Assembly (NCBI GenBank): GCA_963682025.1
Contig: OY821518.1
Span: 32,778,007-32,842,006 of the forward strand
DNA: 64,000 nt
Direction: 5' to 3'
Origin: Cordilura impudica
Lineage: Eukaryota > Arthropoda > Insecta > Diptera > Scathophagidae
Part shown: one piece after another, positions 44,280 to 54,851 of the stretch
How the letters are laid out: each line of letters opens with the position of its first letter
Numbering within the stretch: position 1 is the first letter of the stretch
The notes under the pieces: generated by a model
What the model was told of the DNA's origin: nothing
Database searches by the model: none
The model's input: only the letters and a program-made list of their open reading frames with translations
Program-made: the position numbers and the translations under genes

Positions 44280-45570
44280 GTCTCAGACTAGCTAAAATTC
44301 CACTTTCTATAGGAAAACTTTTTCAGAGGTTGAGGATTTTTCTTAGGATTTTTATATAAAAGAAAATACCTTATATTCTATAGAGTTTTCTCTATTGTAA
44401 AAATTCTTTGGAGACTGGTGGTTTTCTTTATAGAAAAAATTCGTTAATTCCAGCCGTTATTCTATTGGAAAAATTCTTTTTCTATCAGGAAAATTTCTGT
44501 TTGTCTGAGAATTTTTCTCTAGAAAAAAAATCCTTCAGACTCTAATGGTTTCTCTATAACAAAAACTCCTCTTTTCTTAAAAAAACATTCTTCAGAGTTT
44601 GATGGTTTTTGTATAGGAAAATTTGCTTTTTATCTGACAGGTTTCTATAGGAAAACTTCATCAAAGTATGAGGAATTTGCCATAAAAAAATTCATTAAAG
44701 TCTAGTGGTTCTTCTACTTGAAAAATTTTTTAAAGCCTAATGGTTTTTCTGTGAGGAAAATTTCTGTTTTTCTCTAGAAAAAATTCTTCAGACTCTGAAG
44801 CTTTTCCTATAACAAAAGTTCATATATTCTTTAGTAAAAATTCTAAATTTTCTACAGGAAAAAGTCTTCAAAGACTGAGAGATTTTCTATAGGAAAATTT
44901 TCTCACAGCCTGAGGATTTTTCTATAGAAGTAATGACCTACAGTCTGTTGTTTTTTATGGGAAAAAGGCCTTATATACTGAAGGAACTTTATAGAAAAAA
45001 GTATTCAGAGTGTAAGGTTTTTTCTATGGAACAAAATTCATCGCAACCTGAAGGCCTTTTTTTTTTGGAAATCTAATCAGAGTCCGAAGGTTTTTCTACA
45101 GAATAATTCTTCAAAATCTGAAGGTTTTTCTTTAGAAAAATTCGTTTAAGTCTAAGGCCATTTCTATAGGAAGAATACTTTGAAGTCTAACGGAGTTTCT
45201 TCAAGAAAAATTTGTGAGAGTCTGAGAGTTTTTACATACAAAAAAATCTTCAGATTCTGATGTTTTTCTATAAAAAAAAATACATATTTTCTTTATATAA
45301 AATTCTTCAGAGGTTGAGGGTTTTTCTACATGAAAATTTCCTCATAGTCTGAAGATTTTTCTATAGGAAATATTCCTTAAAGTTTGAGGGTTTTTGTTTA
45401 GGAAAAAATCATTTCAGTCCGAAGGATTTTCTTTAGAAAAAAGTCTTCAGATGTTGAGGGCTTTTCTATAGAAAATATTCTCCTTATCTGAAGCTTTTTT
45501 TATTCAAAAAATAACCATCACAATCTTAGAGTTTTTCCCTATGAAAAATGTTCTAGAGACTGAAAAATGC
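44280..45570. repeat. 34-36 bp minisatellite, ~36 units
   Basis: Tandem array with a core like GAAGGTTTTTCTATAGAAAA followed by ATTCTTCAGAGTCT. Adjacent units at 45075-45145 are 34 bp and later ones 34-36 bp. The core TTTTCTATAG(G)AAAA is near-palindromic. Units are 70-85% alike by eye. No open reading frame runs through. Confidence 0.8.
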
Positions 45571-46330
45571 ATTAAAATATCAATTTAAAAAAATGTATTC
45601 AAAAGATACAAGAGTTTAAAGCACATGTATCAAACTGCTTAATGTTTAGAATGATGAATAAATTTGACCTTAAGTTCAATTTTATGAAAATTAGCCATTG
45701 AATTAATCGGAACAAAAACTATTCATTATTTATTTCAAAGCAGGCAATAAACAACAACATTTATACACGATGGACGGTTGATTCAAAGTTTAAGTTGCAA
45801 GTAATTGATCATCAAATTCAAAAGAATAATGATTACATTTTCAGAAGAATATATTAAATGCTTACATACATAATTTTAATAAAAATTCCTGGTATAACGA
45901 TTGAACATTTCCCACAGCAAATGCAATTTATAAGACCTTTTTCCCTCCACCCACAATATATTTTCAATTTAACCGTATCTTTGTTTTTTATTTTTTTCCT
46001 TCTGCTGGGCATCCTCATTTGTAGTGTCTGTATGATAAAACGAACAATTTGTAAAAATATATAAAAAATACAAATATCCAAAATTGATTGAATGATAATC
46101 GATTTTTGCTTCCATTTTATTTTTATATCGTGTGATGGCAAACATTATATTTTTATTATGTATTCTTTTTTATGATACAATAATAGTGGAAATAAAGTTG
46201 TGCAAGTACTTGTGCACACTCAATATTTTATAAATTGTGGTTGATGAAATCCCCTTTTAATGAATATAGCAAAAAAAAAAGCATGTATAACAGATAAATA
46301 AACAAATAAGTGTAGATATTGTAATTAGTT
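45571..46330. other. No gene recognised
   Basis: AT-rich spacer. Short open frames on both strands (45854-46141) look hydrophobic by composition only. Confidence 0.45.
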
Positions 46331-46334
46331 GTGA

Positions 46335-46916
46335 TGTAAACAAGCAAAATTGTCGCATTTGGGGCACAGAAATCCCGCACGCATACACTGAAAAGCCGAT
46401 ACATTTAAAACGAGTCACTGTTTGGTGCGGATTTTGGTCCATAGGCATAATTGGGCCATTTTTCTTCGAAAATGAGCAAGGAATGGCCGTTACAGTCAAT
46501 GGCGATCGTTATCGGGCCATGTTGAACGAATTTTTGTTCACAAAAATTGAAGAGGAGGATATTGGCAACATTTGGTTTCAACAGGACGGCGCTACTGCCA
46601 CACAGCCGAAGCTACACTCGATGTTTTGCGCCCTGTTTTTGAAGATCGCATTATCAGCCGCAGAGCTGATGTCGTTTGGCCACCTCGGAGCTGCGATTTG
46701 ACACCGTTGGACTATTATTTGTGGGGTGCCCTCAAAGATAAGTGTTACGCCAACAAGCCAGAGACAATTGACGCTTTAAAGGACAATATTCGTGAAGCCA
46801 TTGGTGAAATACAGCTGCACACAATCGATAATGTGCTTACAAATTACACCGATCGTGTAGGCTACTGCATGGCCAGCCGAGGCAGCCATTTGAATGAAAT
46901 TATTTTCCATTATTAA
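46335..46916 (+). pseudogene. DD41D transposase, catalytic half only
   Basis: Begins at GTAAACAAGCAAAATTGTCG (VNKQNCRIWGT), so the HTH domains and first catalytic Asp are absent. A one-base loss at 46596 (GCTACTGCCAC versus GCTACGTGCCAC) shifts the frame; the second frame carries SCDLTPLDYYLWGALKDKCY to the stop at 46916. Confidence 0.85.
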
Positions 46917-47017
46917 CCGGAAGGATTGTACTTTCAAATAAAAAAAGAAATTTGAGATAATATTCAGTAGTTTTTTTTATAGCATTTTCAAAAAAAAAAG
47001 TTATTTGGCGGACCCTT
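46335..47017 (+). mobile_element. DD41D mariner-like element, 5'-truncated
   Basis: Shares about 97% by eye with the copy at 43077-44270 from the VNKQNC codons onward to the right terminus GGCGGACCCTTTA. Everything upstream is missing. A small replacement (about 12 bp) at 46833-46844 gives NVLTNYT where the other copy has KNWT. Confidence 0.85.
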
Positions 47018-47142
47018 TATATCTTTTTTCGAATTTCTGAAAACGGGACATTTTTGCGTCTCCGAATTGTTGTCGGGGACAACTGGACAAAGTAGCTGAA
47101 AACGGGACGGTCCCATTCAAAACGGGTCGTATTGTCATGTTA

Positions 47143-47196
47143 GGTATAGGGTATCCTATAGTCGGTCTAGATCGACTATAATTTTCTTACTTAATT
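47143..47196 (+). mobile_element. DINE-1-like 3' end fragment
   Basis: Only the last ~54 bp: GGTATAGGGTATCCTATAGT, the palindrome (GTCGGTCTAGATCGACTATA, one mismatch), ATTTTCTTACTTAATT. Confidence 0.7.
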
Positions 47197-48017
47197 TAGT
47201 TTCAGATTGTTAATGACCTCTTTAGGTTGCATTTCGGGAAATTTTTCAAACTCTCTTGCTATTAAAAGTTGAGTCGTTACCGAACGTAACCTTTTCATGA
47301 CATTTCTTAATAATTTTTTAAATAATGGATTTATTCATAGAATTAATCTCACAATTTTTGTTTTGCTTAAGACCAGCAGTGAAATCATCTATTTTTTCGT
47401 TTTTAACTCTTCCCATGGATTTATCATTTCCATTAGTTTGTAATAATTAATTATATGATTAAATCATTGAAAAAGCCAATTGCGTTTAAAAAACATTTGA
47501 AAAAAGTCAAAAGCTATAAATATTTAAATAACGGTTAATATATTATACATTTTCTTTCATAACATCTTCCATTTCTATTGTTTTAATCAATTTCGGTACA
47601 GAAGCTTAAAAGTTTTCATTGTTTCGGCATCATTAAAAAAAATTTTTTTTTTCATCTTAATTGTATTTTTTGTAACAAATTTGTTATCTTTCGATAGAGA
47701 ACACACAAAAAAATGCATACACAAATAAATACATAATTTTAAGAATTAATGCGCAATTATTAAAAAAAATTGGCAAATTCAGAGTTTTTAAAAGTTTCCA
47801 ATGTATTGCCACCCACTGTATATTGTCCCATCGAAACATTCTTGGATTAATTTATGTGTTCATAGGAAATTCTCAGATTCCAAGATATTATCTTGAGGGG
47901 CTTCCAAATAAATTTTTTTAACAACAAGTTTCATCTTAAGTTTTAAATATTTTCTTTTGAAAAAATAAAAATTCATATAAATCCGTTCATTGAAAATTCG
48001 AAAATAAATTAATAAAA
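47197..48017. other. No gene recognised
   Basis: AT-rich; nothing identifiable in about 820 bp. Confidence 0.45.
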
Positions 48018-48965
48018 ACAAGTAAGAAAATTTTAGTCGGTTTAGACCTACTGTCTTAATTCACTAATTTAGACAATAAAAATGTTAATATTAAAACAAA
48101 ATGAATTAACCAAAATTGAATTTCAAAAATAATAATTGTATCCTACATTGAACATAATACTTATCGTAATCTAATATATTTGAATTTTATACATTAATTT
48201 CTAGTAACGAGTAATCAAAACCTAATGTGAATTGCATTAATTAGTTAATTAGTCTTAAACGTATCGTAAGCAAAAATTACACAATGTAATTGGGTAATTA
48301 TCCCTTGCTCTGAATTATCACTTACTCTACAGCTTTCATCAAATCGGTGAGCAAACACACCTCTAGAAAACCATCTCGTGGTTTTATATATATTTTGAAT
48401 AAAGGAAATTTATTCTTTAATACTTCTCTTCTTTCTCTTTTTTACCACTAGCAACAAATCGTTTATAATTCCTCCACTTCGCGAGAAATTATAAATTGAT
48501 AAGGCAGATCTCTCAAAGGTTTAGTTTTTAGGTTCCTAAGAACTTACCGCCCTGTTCTGCATCTCAACCTCTCAGATTCTAATATTAAAGGCTAACCCCG
48601 GAGAAGTCTCTACACGTACTATACGATACCCTATACCATGCGTTTAGAGACCCTATCTCTTAGCTTCAACTAATTGGATATAGAAAATAAGCATAAACCA
48701 AAATTGAGTGGCAATGTTATTAATTTTTTTGCTGCAGACATGAAAAAGTTCATATATAATGCGATATTTATATGGGAACTAGCTCGAAAAATGGACCTAT
48801 CCTGATCATATGTGGTAAGGTCACTTTTTTTTTGCAAAAAAATATACAAACCAAATTGAGAAAAATCTTGGAATATTTTTGATTTTGATAGATTTAAGTA
48901 AAGATCGGGAAAATCTTTATATGGGGGCTATGACTAAATATTGTCCTATGGAGTTTATTTTATTT
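48018..48965 (-). mobile_element. DINE-1-like element, inverted, split by a probable solo LTR
   Basis: 48018-48051 is the terminal part (ACAAGTAAGAAAATTTTAGT, CGGTTTAGACCTAC). The sequence resumes at 48615-48965 with CGTACTATACGATACCCTAT and the body, which stops at about 48965 before the CCGT core. The insert lies exactly in the terminal palindrome. Confidence 0.75.
48052..48614. mobile_element. Probable solo LTR (563 bp)
   Basis: Begins TGTCTTAATTC and ends GTCTCTACA (TG...CA form), flanked by CCTAC (48047-48051) and CGTAC (48615-48619), a 5-bp TSD with one mismatch. Inside are a TATATATA segment (~48384) and AATAAA (~48399), plausible promoter and poly(A) signals. No internal retrovirus-like coding region is present, as expected after LTR-LTR recombination. 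Superfamily not assigned; 5-bp TSDs occur in BEL/Pao and some Ty3 elements. Strand taken from the AATAAA signal would be plus. Confidence 0.55.
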
Positions 48966-49396
48966 TCTATATTCATATGTTCTCTTAAAGAATTTTTCAA
49001 TGTTTTTCTTTCGTAAAATTTGAGATGGTTAAACAGTTTTTTCAAGCAAAAATTCTCAGTTTTTCCAGTTTAAAAATATTTTTCATACCGAATATAGAGT
49101 AAATTTTTTCATAAAAGAAACTGTTAAACATTTTTCTGCCCCCAAAAAATAAAAATTCTTTTAAAAAATTATTTTGACGTAAGTTTCAGCTGTGATACTA
49201 GTTTAAGACACTTTAACTGTGATATTTACTTTTATTTATTTTCTACATTTGCTTTAAATTAATTTTGTGTTTTATGTTGTGTATGTAAAACAGAATATAT
49301 TGTTTATTAAATGTATTAAATTTGACAAAAAAGACTATATATTAATAAAATTATCCCTGAGGATGTTGGGAATCTCCAACGAAACGTCGCGTCGGT
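48966..49396. other. Possible 3' end of a retroelement with a hammerhead-like core
   Basis: AT-rich DNA ending with CCTGAGGATGTTGGGAATCT and CCAACGAAACGTCG (about 49363-49396). The words CTGAGGA and GAAAC around a 5-bp stem (GTTGG/CCAAC) resemble the hammerhead ribozyme core that Penelope-like and related elements carry. No protein remnant is nearby. Confidence 0.35.
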
Positions 49397-49531
49397 CGAG
49401 AATTATGTTTTATAGTAAAACTTAAAGGCTAAAGTCTCACCTAACAAACAAAAAAAAAACGCATATCAAAATTCCAATCCAATTAAAAGTTATAGACTTT
49501 TGACCGCCTTCTCGTCAAATGGTCCACTCTG
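49397..49531 (+). mobile_element. Transib A right-end fragment
   Basis: 135 bp matching 59797-59932 closely, ending GACCGCCTTCTCGTCAAATG and GTCCACTCTG (heptamer CAGAGTG on the other strand, one base from CACAGTG). It is followed by CGTCG, a plausible 5-bp target; CGTCG also occurs immediately left of the fragment (49387-49391). Confidence 0.65.
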
Positions 49532-49819
49532 CGTCGGATGAATAATAAATAAATAGTCTTTTAATTATTTTGGAAACAAATGACCTTAGAAGCCCACTTT
49601 AGAGAATTCTGAAAATCTTAACAAATATTTACCAAAAAAAAGGTCGATAAAACTTATGATCAATAAAATTTTTTTTTGTTCATATAATTTTCATAAGAGA
49701 TATTCGAAAAAGAAATGTGTCTGAAATCCCCTACTCCGTTATGCTTATAGGAGCTACATATTTTTGCATAAAAATATTTTGTGCACACAAATACACATTT
49801 TCTTAAATATTTGTACTCC

Positions 49820-49955
49820 AAAGCCAGCTACCGGGTCAGTTTTTCTAAACAATTCATTTCCTCTAAACTTTCATGTATCCCGAATACGAGCCAAATTGTA
49901 CCATAAATAATATCTATAGAAATATAGCAACCCCAAGGCACCTACCGGGTCCAAC
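49820..49955 (+). mobile_element. Fragment of the CTAGCTGGACCCGG repeat family
   Basis: Two copies of the AGCCAGCTACCGGGTCAG / AAGGCACCTACCGGGTCCAA word, about 110 bp apart, as in 5361-5600. Confidence 0.5.
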
Positions 49956-51653
49956 ACCTATTACCATTGCATACTTTTGTTAACTAGTTACAGAATCACA
50001 ATTCTGCCATCAATACCAATCTCATAGTACATAAATAATTTCTAAGTAGAGCAAAATACTCTGAGTTTCTGGCAACACTTTACTGCAACTAAAACAAAAA
50101 TTTTGCACTCAACTCATTTTACTTTTTTTTTTTTTAGCAACCAAGAGAAGAGATACAAACATGAAAGTAAAAAAAAGAAATGAATACAAATACTTTAACA
50201 TACAGTTAGTTGCTCATAAACACTCAATGTGTATGGACGTGTGGGTGCTTAATAATATTGAAAAAAAAATTAACAAATGAAACATTCGTTTTAAAACAGT
50301 TTTCGTTATAAATTCTTTCCAAACAAATCGCAAGATGAGTGATAATAAAATTTTTGTCTTTGGCCAATGCTGATGATGATGATGATATTTCAAATGAAAA
50401 TAAAAACACAACAGTTGTAAGTGAAACTTGAATTGATAAGGTTGGAATTTAGTAACGAAAAAAAACCAGAGAAATAATATACAAAAATACAAAAACAAAA
50501 GTGGCGAGCTTTGAAAAAAAAACCAAAATTCAAATTTATGCAATATTGTAACTTAGCAAAAAAAAAAAAAAAAATATTTTTAACAAATTGAAGAGGAAGT
50601 TAAAATAAAATAAATAATAATAAAAAAATATTATCCAAAAGATTTAAAAATAAAAATAAAAATAAAATTTTGTATAATTAAAAAAAAAAATTGTTGTAAC
50701 TACGGCAATTGAATCTCAAAATATACCCTCATATTTGTGCAACAAACATATTCACATATTTTTTTTTTGGTCTATTATTTTATATTTAAATTAAAATTGT
50801 TTCATTCTGTTGACACTGACTGACTGATTGTCAGTTTCATTTAACTCTGTGTGTATCTCGCTCATAAACATTAACTGGTCGTTTTCTTTATACGCAAAAG
50901 AAAAAAGTACTTAAATTGTTATGAAGGCATGAAATCGTGATTCTGTTACTATGTGTGATATTAATGCTGACCGGTGATTATTTGTATGTTGAGGAGATTC
51001 AACCGTAGATATGACAATAAATTTCAATTATTTGTCATATAAACGTAAATGTTACATTATTTATTAAGTAGCTGGGCGATACTTTAGTAACAAGAACATA
51101 TAAAAAATGAAATGAAATGATAGAAGAAAAAAAAAAAACAAAACAAGATCAAAAAACAAATTTAAAAATTTGTTTGCCTAAAAACAAAACATAAACAATT
51201 AAATTAGCTTTAAGTGTAGAATTTTCAAAGAATACAGTATTTGCTTAACGTAATATAACGCTTACAAATTATACGTGTAGTAATTTTTAATTACAATGAT
51301 GTGTGAATGCTGATAAGAAATCAGAAAATGAATCTTTTGTAAAATATCAAATGTGAAATTTGGTACAACAATGCGTATAAAAAAAAGGTAAGTTTGCCAA
51401 TGAATTGTTATCAAAATTTTACCAGTCATCTTTGTTAAATTCTAAGAAGTGATTTAATGCCTCAAAATTGTAAATTTAATAACGAACCAGTTTATATTTT
51501 AGTGTTCAGAACCCAAAATAAAGAAAAATCATAAATTACCATAAATATGACATCAAATGTACAGTAGCGAGAGAAAAAATGTCATATGATTTTCACGATC
51601 GTGTCTTGGCTTTTTAGGTATCCTACTATACTACTAGTATACCCGCTACATTG
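49956..51653. other. No gene recognised
   Basis: AT-rich DNA with a small (GAT)n run (50370-50385) and many A-runs. The minus-strand open frames at 50214-50543 are low-complexity Phe/His/Leu-rich and not convincing. Confidence 0.45.
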
Positions 51654-51890
51654 CACTGTGGCTGAAATTTTGATTTCATTGGCCAAAAGTCTAATTTTTT
51701 TGTCACCGATTTTTAAAATTTTAACGCCTTTTTGTAGCTAATATATCCAGATTAAGGCAGCCAAAAAATTAGGTTAAACTATTGCTAATTGTGGGCGTGG
51801 CATGCTGTCGAACTCAACTATTTCATCGATAATGACCTGCGGTCTTTTTTATAATGTTGGTAGGATTATAGTCTTTTGTTGTTGTAAATG

Positions 51891-51898
51891 GTCACAGC
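51891..51898. other. Empty site corresponding to the hAT insertion
   Basis: GTCACAGC is single-copy here within sequence homologous to both flanks of the hAT in Transib B1 (GTTGTAAATG before, TCTACTGTTTAATATTAAGG after). It confirms the hAT boundaries and the 8-bp duplication. Confidence 0.75.
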
Positions 51899-52723
51899 TC
51901 TACTGTTTAATATTAAGGGCGTTATGAAATATTTATGAAACTACTATATTTTTCTCAAATTTCAATTTTAGTGGAATAGAACTTCAAGGCAACAAAAGGG
52001 AACAAGAAACGTATATCACCCGAAGAAAGGCGAAAGTGTCCTCTTTAACCCTATATATACTTTTGCACCCGTGACGATCCATGGGTAGAACAATTTTTTC
52101 ATTTTAATGAAATTACTCTTAAAAATATTCAAATTGCGATAATTTAAACAGCCGCACAGTGGACCATATTTTGAGAAGGCGGCCAAAAATCATTTTTTTT
52201 TGTTACCGATTTTAAAGTTATGTTATTCATTTGAAAGTAAATACTAGTAAACCTCGGGAGCCAAAAAATTGCGACTCTATCTCAACTATATTACAGCGAA
52301 CAGGGTCTTCGAAAATGGGCTTTCTCAGTATTTTGCTAAAATTAGAAATTTCTTTGTAAATTTTTTTTTTTGAATGACTGTAACTTTTTTGATTTAAAAG
52401 AGTTTGAAGTGAAATAAATTTTGTACAATTTTGCGACTTCCATACTATTAATGTTAAAAATGTAAAATCACTGAGTCATTCCGGAATTTAAAAAAAATTT
52501 TTTTAAAAATGGTCAAAATTTTCCGAAAATCTCCTACTTAATAGAGCATAAATCCTGTCAGTCAAAAGCAGTCAGAAAAATCTTGCACTCTTCTATAGTC
52601 TGAACCCTCCCCAATACTCCTATACCCAGTTATATACCCGCCAGTTTCCGCCCGTGTGCACCAGAACAATTTTTCTGACCCAAGGTTAGATATTTTCTGC
52701 AAAATTTATGAATACAAAAGTTG

Positions 52724-52870
52724 TCCACTATGTGGTTAGGATATATTAAGTTTGAGGTGATGTTTGTAACAGCCAAAAATATTGGACCTTTATCCATCTT
52801 TTATTATACGGATCAACTCAAAAACACTTTCTGAGTCGATTAAACGATGTCCGTCCGTCCGTCTGAGTGT
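52724..52870 (+). mobile_element. DINE-1-like fragment flanked by a 17-bp direct repeat
   Basis: Only the first part of the element, from TCCACTATGTGG through CTTTCTGAGTCGATTAAACG to (CCGT)3 CTGAGTG. The 17-bp word TATGAATACAAAAGTTG stands on both sides (52707-52723, 52871-52887). Truncated at both ends. Confidence 0.7.
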
Positions 52871-53087
52871 TATGAATACAAAAGTTGGTCGTACCGGTGC
52901 ACCGCGGTGTATTTTTTTTGCGTGTCAGTAGAGTTGTCAGGAGTTGTTATATACTTATAAAAAAGGGTTGAGATATAATGCGCTTAATTGTTACAGGTAC
53001 ATTTACATAGGTATCTTTCAAAAACATTAATAGTCTGAATTAGAGTTATATAGTTTTAATACCTGACAAAATGGGAAACAATTTAAA

Positions 53088-53300
53088 TATGCTTCACCTT
53101 TAAAAAGGGGTTAGGGCGTGGGTTTTTTATGCTTCAAAAAGTGGTAACAAAAGATAAAAATTTGTAAATGGTAAAAAAAAACTATTGCGACATAGCCCTT
53201 TAAGATATGATCAGGTACGCTTCACCTTTTAAAAGGGGTTAGGGTGTGGGTTTTTTATGCTTCTAAAAGTGGTACTAAAAGATAAAAAATTTTATTTTAC
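53088..53300 (+). repeat. ~130 bp tandem duplication upstream of the Transib A gene
   Basis: GGGGTTAGGGCGTGGGTTTT at 53106 and GGGGTTAGGGTGTGGGTTTT at 53239 (133 bp apart), with the same flanks (CTTCACCTTT before, ATGCTTC and AAAGTGGTA after). It lies in the 5' leader; a regulatory role is possible but not shown. Confidence 0.7.
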
Positions 53301-53338
53301 ATAATTGCAAGAAAGAGTATTTATTTACAATTTATGCA

Positions 53339-54851
53339 ATGGCTAAGTACTGTTACAGAGATCTGGCAGATATTTATTTTCAACGAAATGATGTAGACGA
53401 TGTAATTTTGCACATAGTGAGCAACGACTTCTTTAAGAATTGTAACCTAGAAGATATTGAAATGCACAAAGGAAAAATTACTAATTTTCCATCGAATTTT
53501 AAAAGACGGTACATTGAATGCTCTCATAGCAAGGCAAAGATGGACAAATGTTACCAAGACTGGTTAATAGAGCAACTTATTTTTGAGAGTGAATCTACAA
53601 CTGCCAACAAAAGTGGAAAAAAGGTCGACCAGCAAAACCAATTGGCGGATGTAGTGAAAGATCTCGAAGGCGCAAGCTGGAGAATATCAATAAAGAAATT
53701 TCTAAAAGAATTATTAAGGATTCATTTTTGCACCAAATTCAACCAACCCAAAATAAAAAAAAAATAGCACAAAGAGGATTTTGAAAAGCATTCCTACACC
53801 AATTGAAGATAAGAAATTTATGCCGGAAGAAGCGTTCGCCCTATTTTTGGATTTGAAATTGACCAAAAATCAATATAAGGAATTGCGGAAGCGAACCAAT
53901 GAAAAGAATTGTGGGATTTTTCAAGATTATCGAGATTTAGTTTCTGCCAAAAAAGAATGCTTACCTTCACAATCTGCTATAAGTGTCACTTCAACATCAG
54001 CAGAAATAAAATTGCAAGATCTCCTTGAACATACTGCAGAACGATTGCTAAATACGCTTGATACTGATCATTTAAAAAAAATTGGTAATGGCAGCATTAC
54101 TTTAATTTCTAAATGGGGATCTGATGGATCCTCTGGTCAGAAACAATACAAGCAATTTAATGCCGAAAATTCATCAGATGCTAATTTATTTATGGTATCT
54201 TTCGTTCCATTGCGCTTCACAAAAATGTATAGCGTCTTAGAGCCGTCAACTAGTAGAGCAACAGAAATTGATATATGGAAAAATGAAATTCCTTCTTCAA
54301 CAAAGTATTGCAGACCAATAAAAGTTGCACAAGCTTTAACTGGAACAAAGTCAACGCCAAGCAGCATTATATGCCAAAAGACATCAAGTCAATTAAGCCA
54401 ACCCCCACCAGAAGACGATAGTTTTAAGGAAGCCTACGAATTTGGAATGTCCCCTCTTTATGCTAGAATACGTTTCATGGAGCATATTCTTAAATTGGGT
54501 TATGATTTGGAATTTGGCCCGTTAGGCGAAACAGTGAGAAAAAACAAAGAAAATGAAGAAAAAGAAAGCAAAAAAAAAACAAATTCAACAAAAATATCTA
54601 CAGCTAGGCCTCGTAATCGACCAACCAAAACAAGGGGAAGGAAACACAAATGATGGAAATACTGCAAGGAGATTTTTTTCCGATCCGGAAACTGCAGCAT
54701 CTATCACAGGTGTAGATCATGAATTAATAAGACGATTCAAAATCATATTACAAGTTCTAGCATGCAGCAGAAAGATAAATGCAAAAAAAATTTGGAGAGT
54801 ACGCCAATAAAACAGCTATACTTTATAATGAAAAATACTCTTGGAGATATA
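53339..54851 (+). pseudogene. Transib A transposase, N-terminal and core parts
   Basis: RAG1-related DDE transposase. ATG 53339, CYRDLADIYFQRND... open to 53767. Around 53670 the frame should change to KLENINKEISKRIIKDSFLH, then again at 53781 (KSIPTPIEDKKFMPEEAFAL). The core shows KWGSDGSSGQKQYKQFN (first catalytic Asp), LFMVSFVPLRFTKMYSVLEP and IWKNEIPSSTKYCRPIK. Here 60-odd residues that copy B2 retains (FEYKNKTHDAI...TMIDGKVG) are deleted. It continues QALTGTKS, CQKTSSQLSQ, then SPLYARIRFMEHILKLGYDL (third, Glu, position), a frameshift near 54580, LGLVIDQPKQGEGNTNDGNT, ARRFF, FKIILQVLACSRKIN, and a last frameshift to FGEYANKTAILYNEKYSW before the LINE. Confidence 0.85.

Noticed and set aside
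50214..50543. 109-codon minus-strand open frame
   Set aside because: Low-complexity Phe/His/Leu composition and (GAT)n microsatellite; no recognisable domain.
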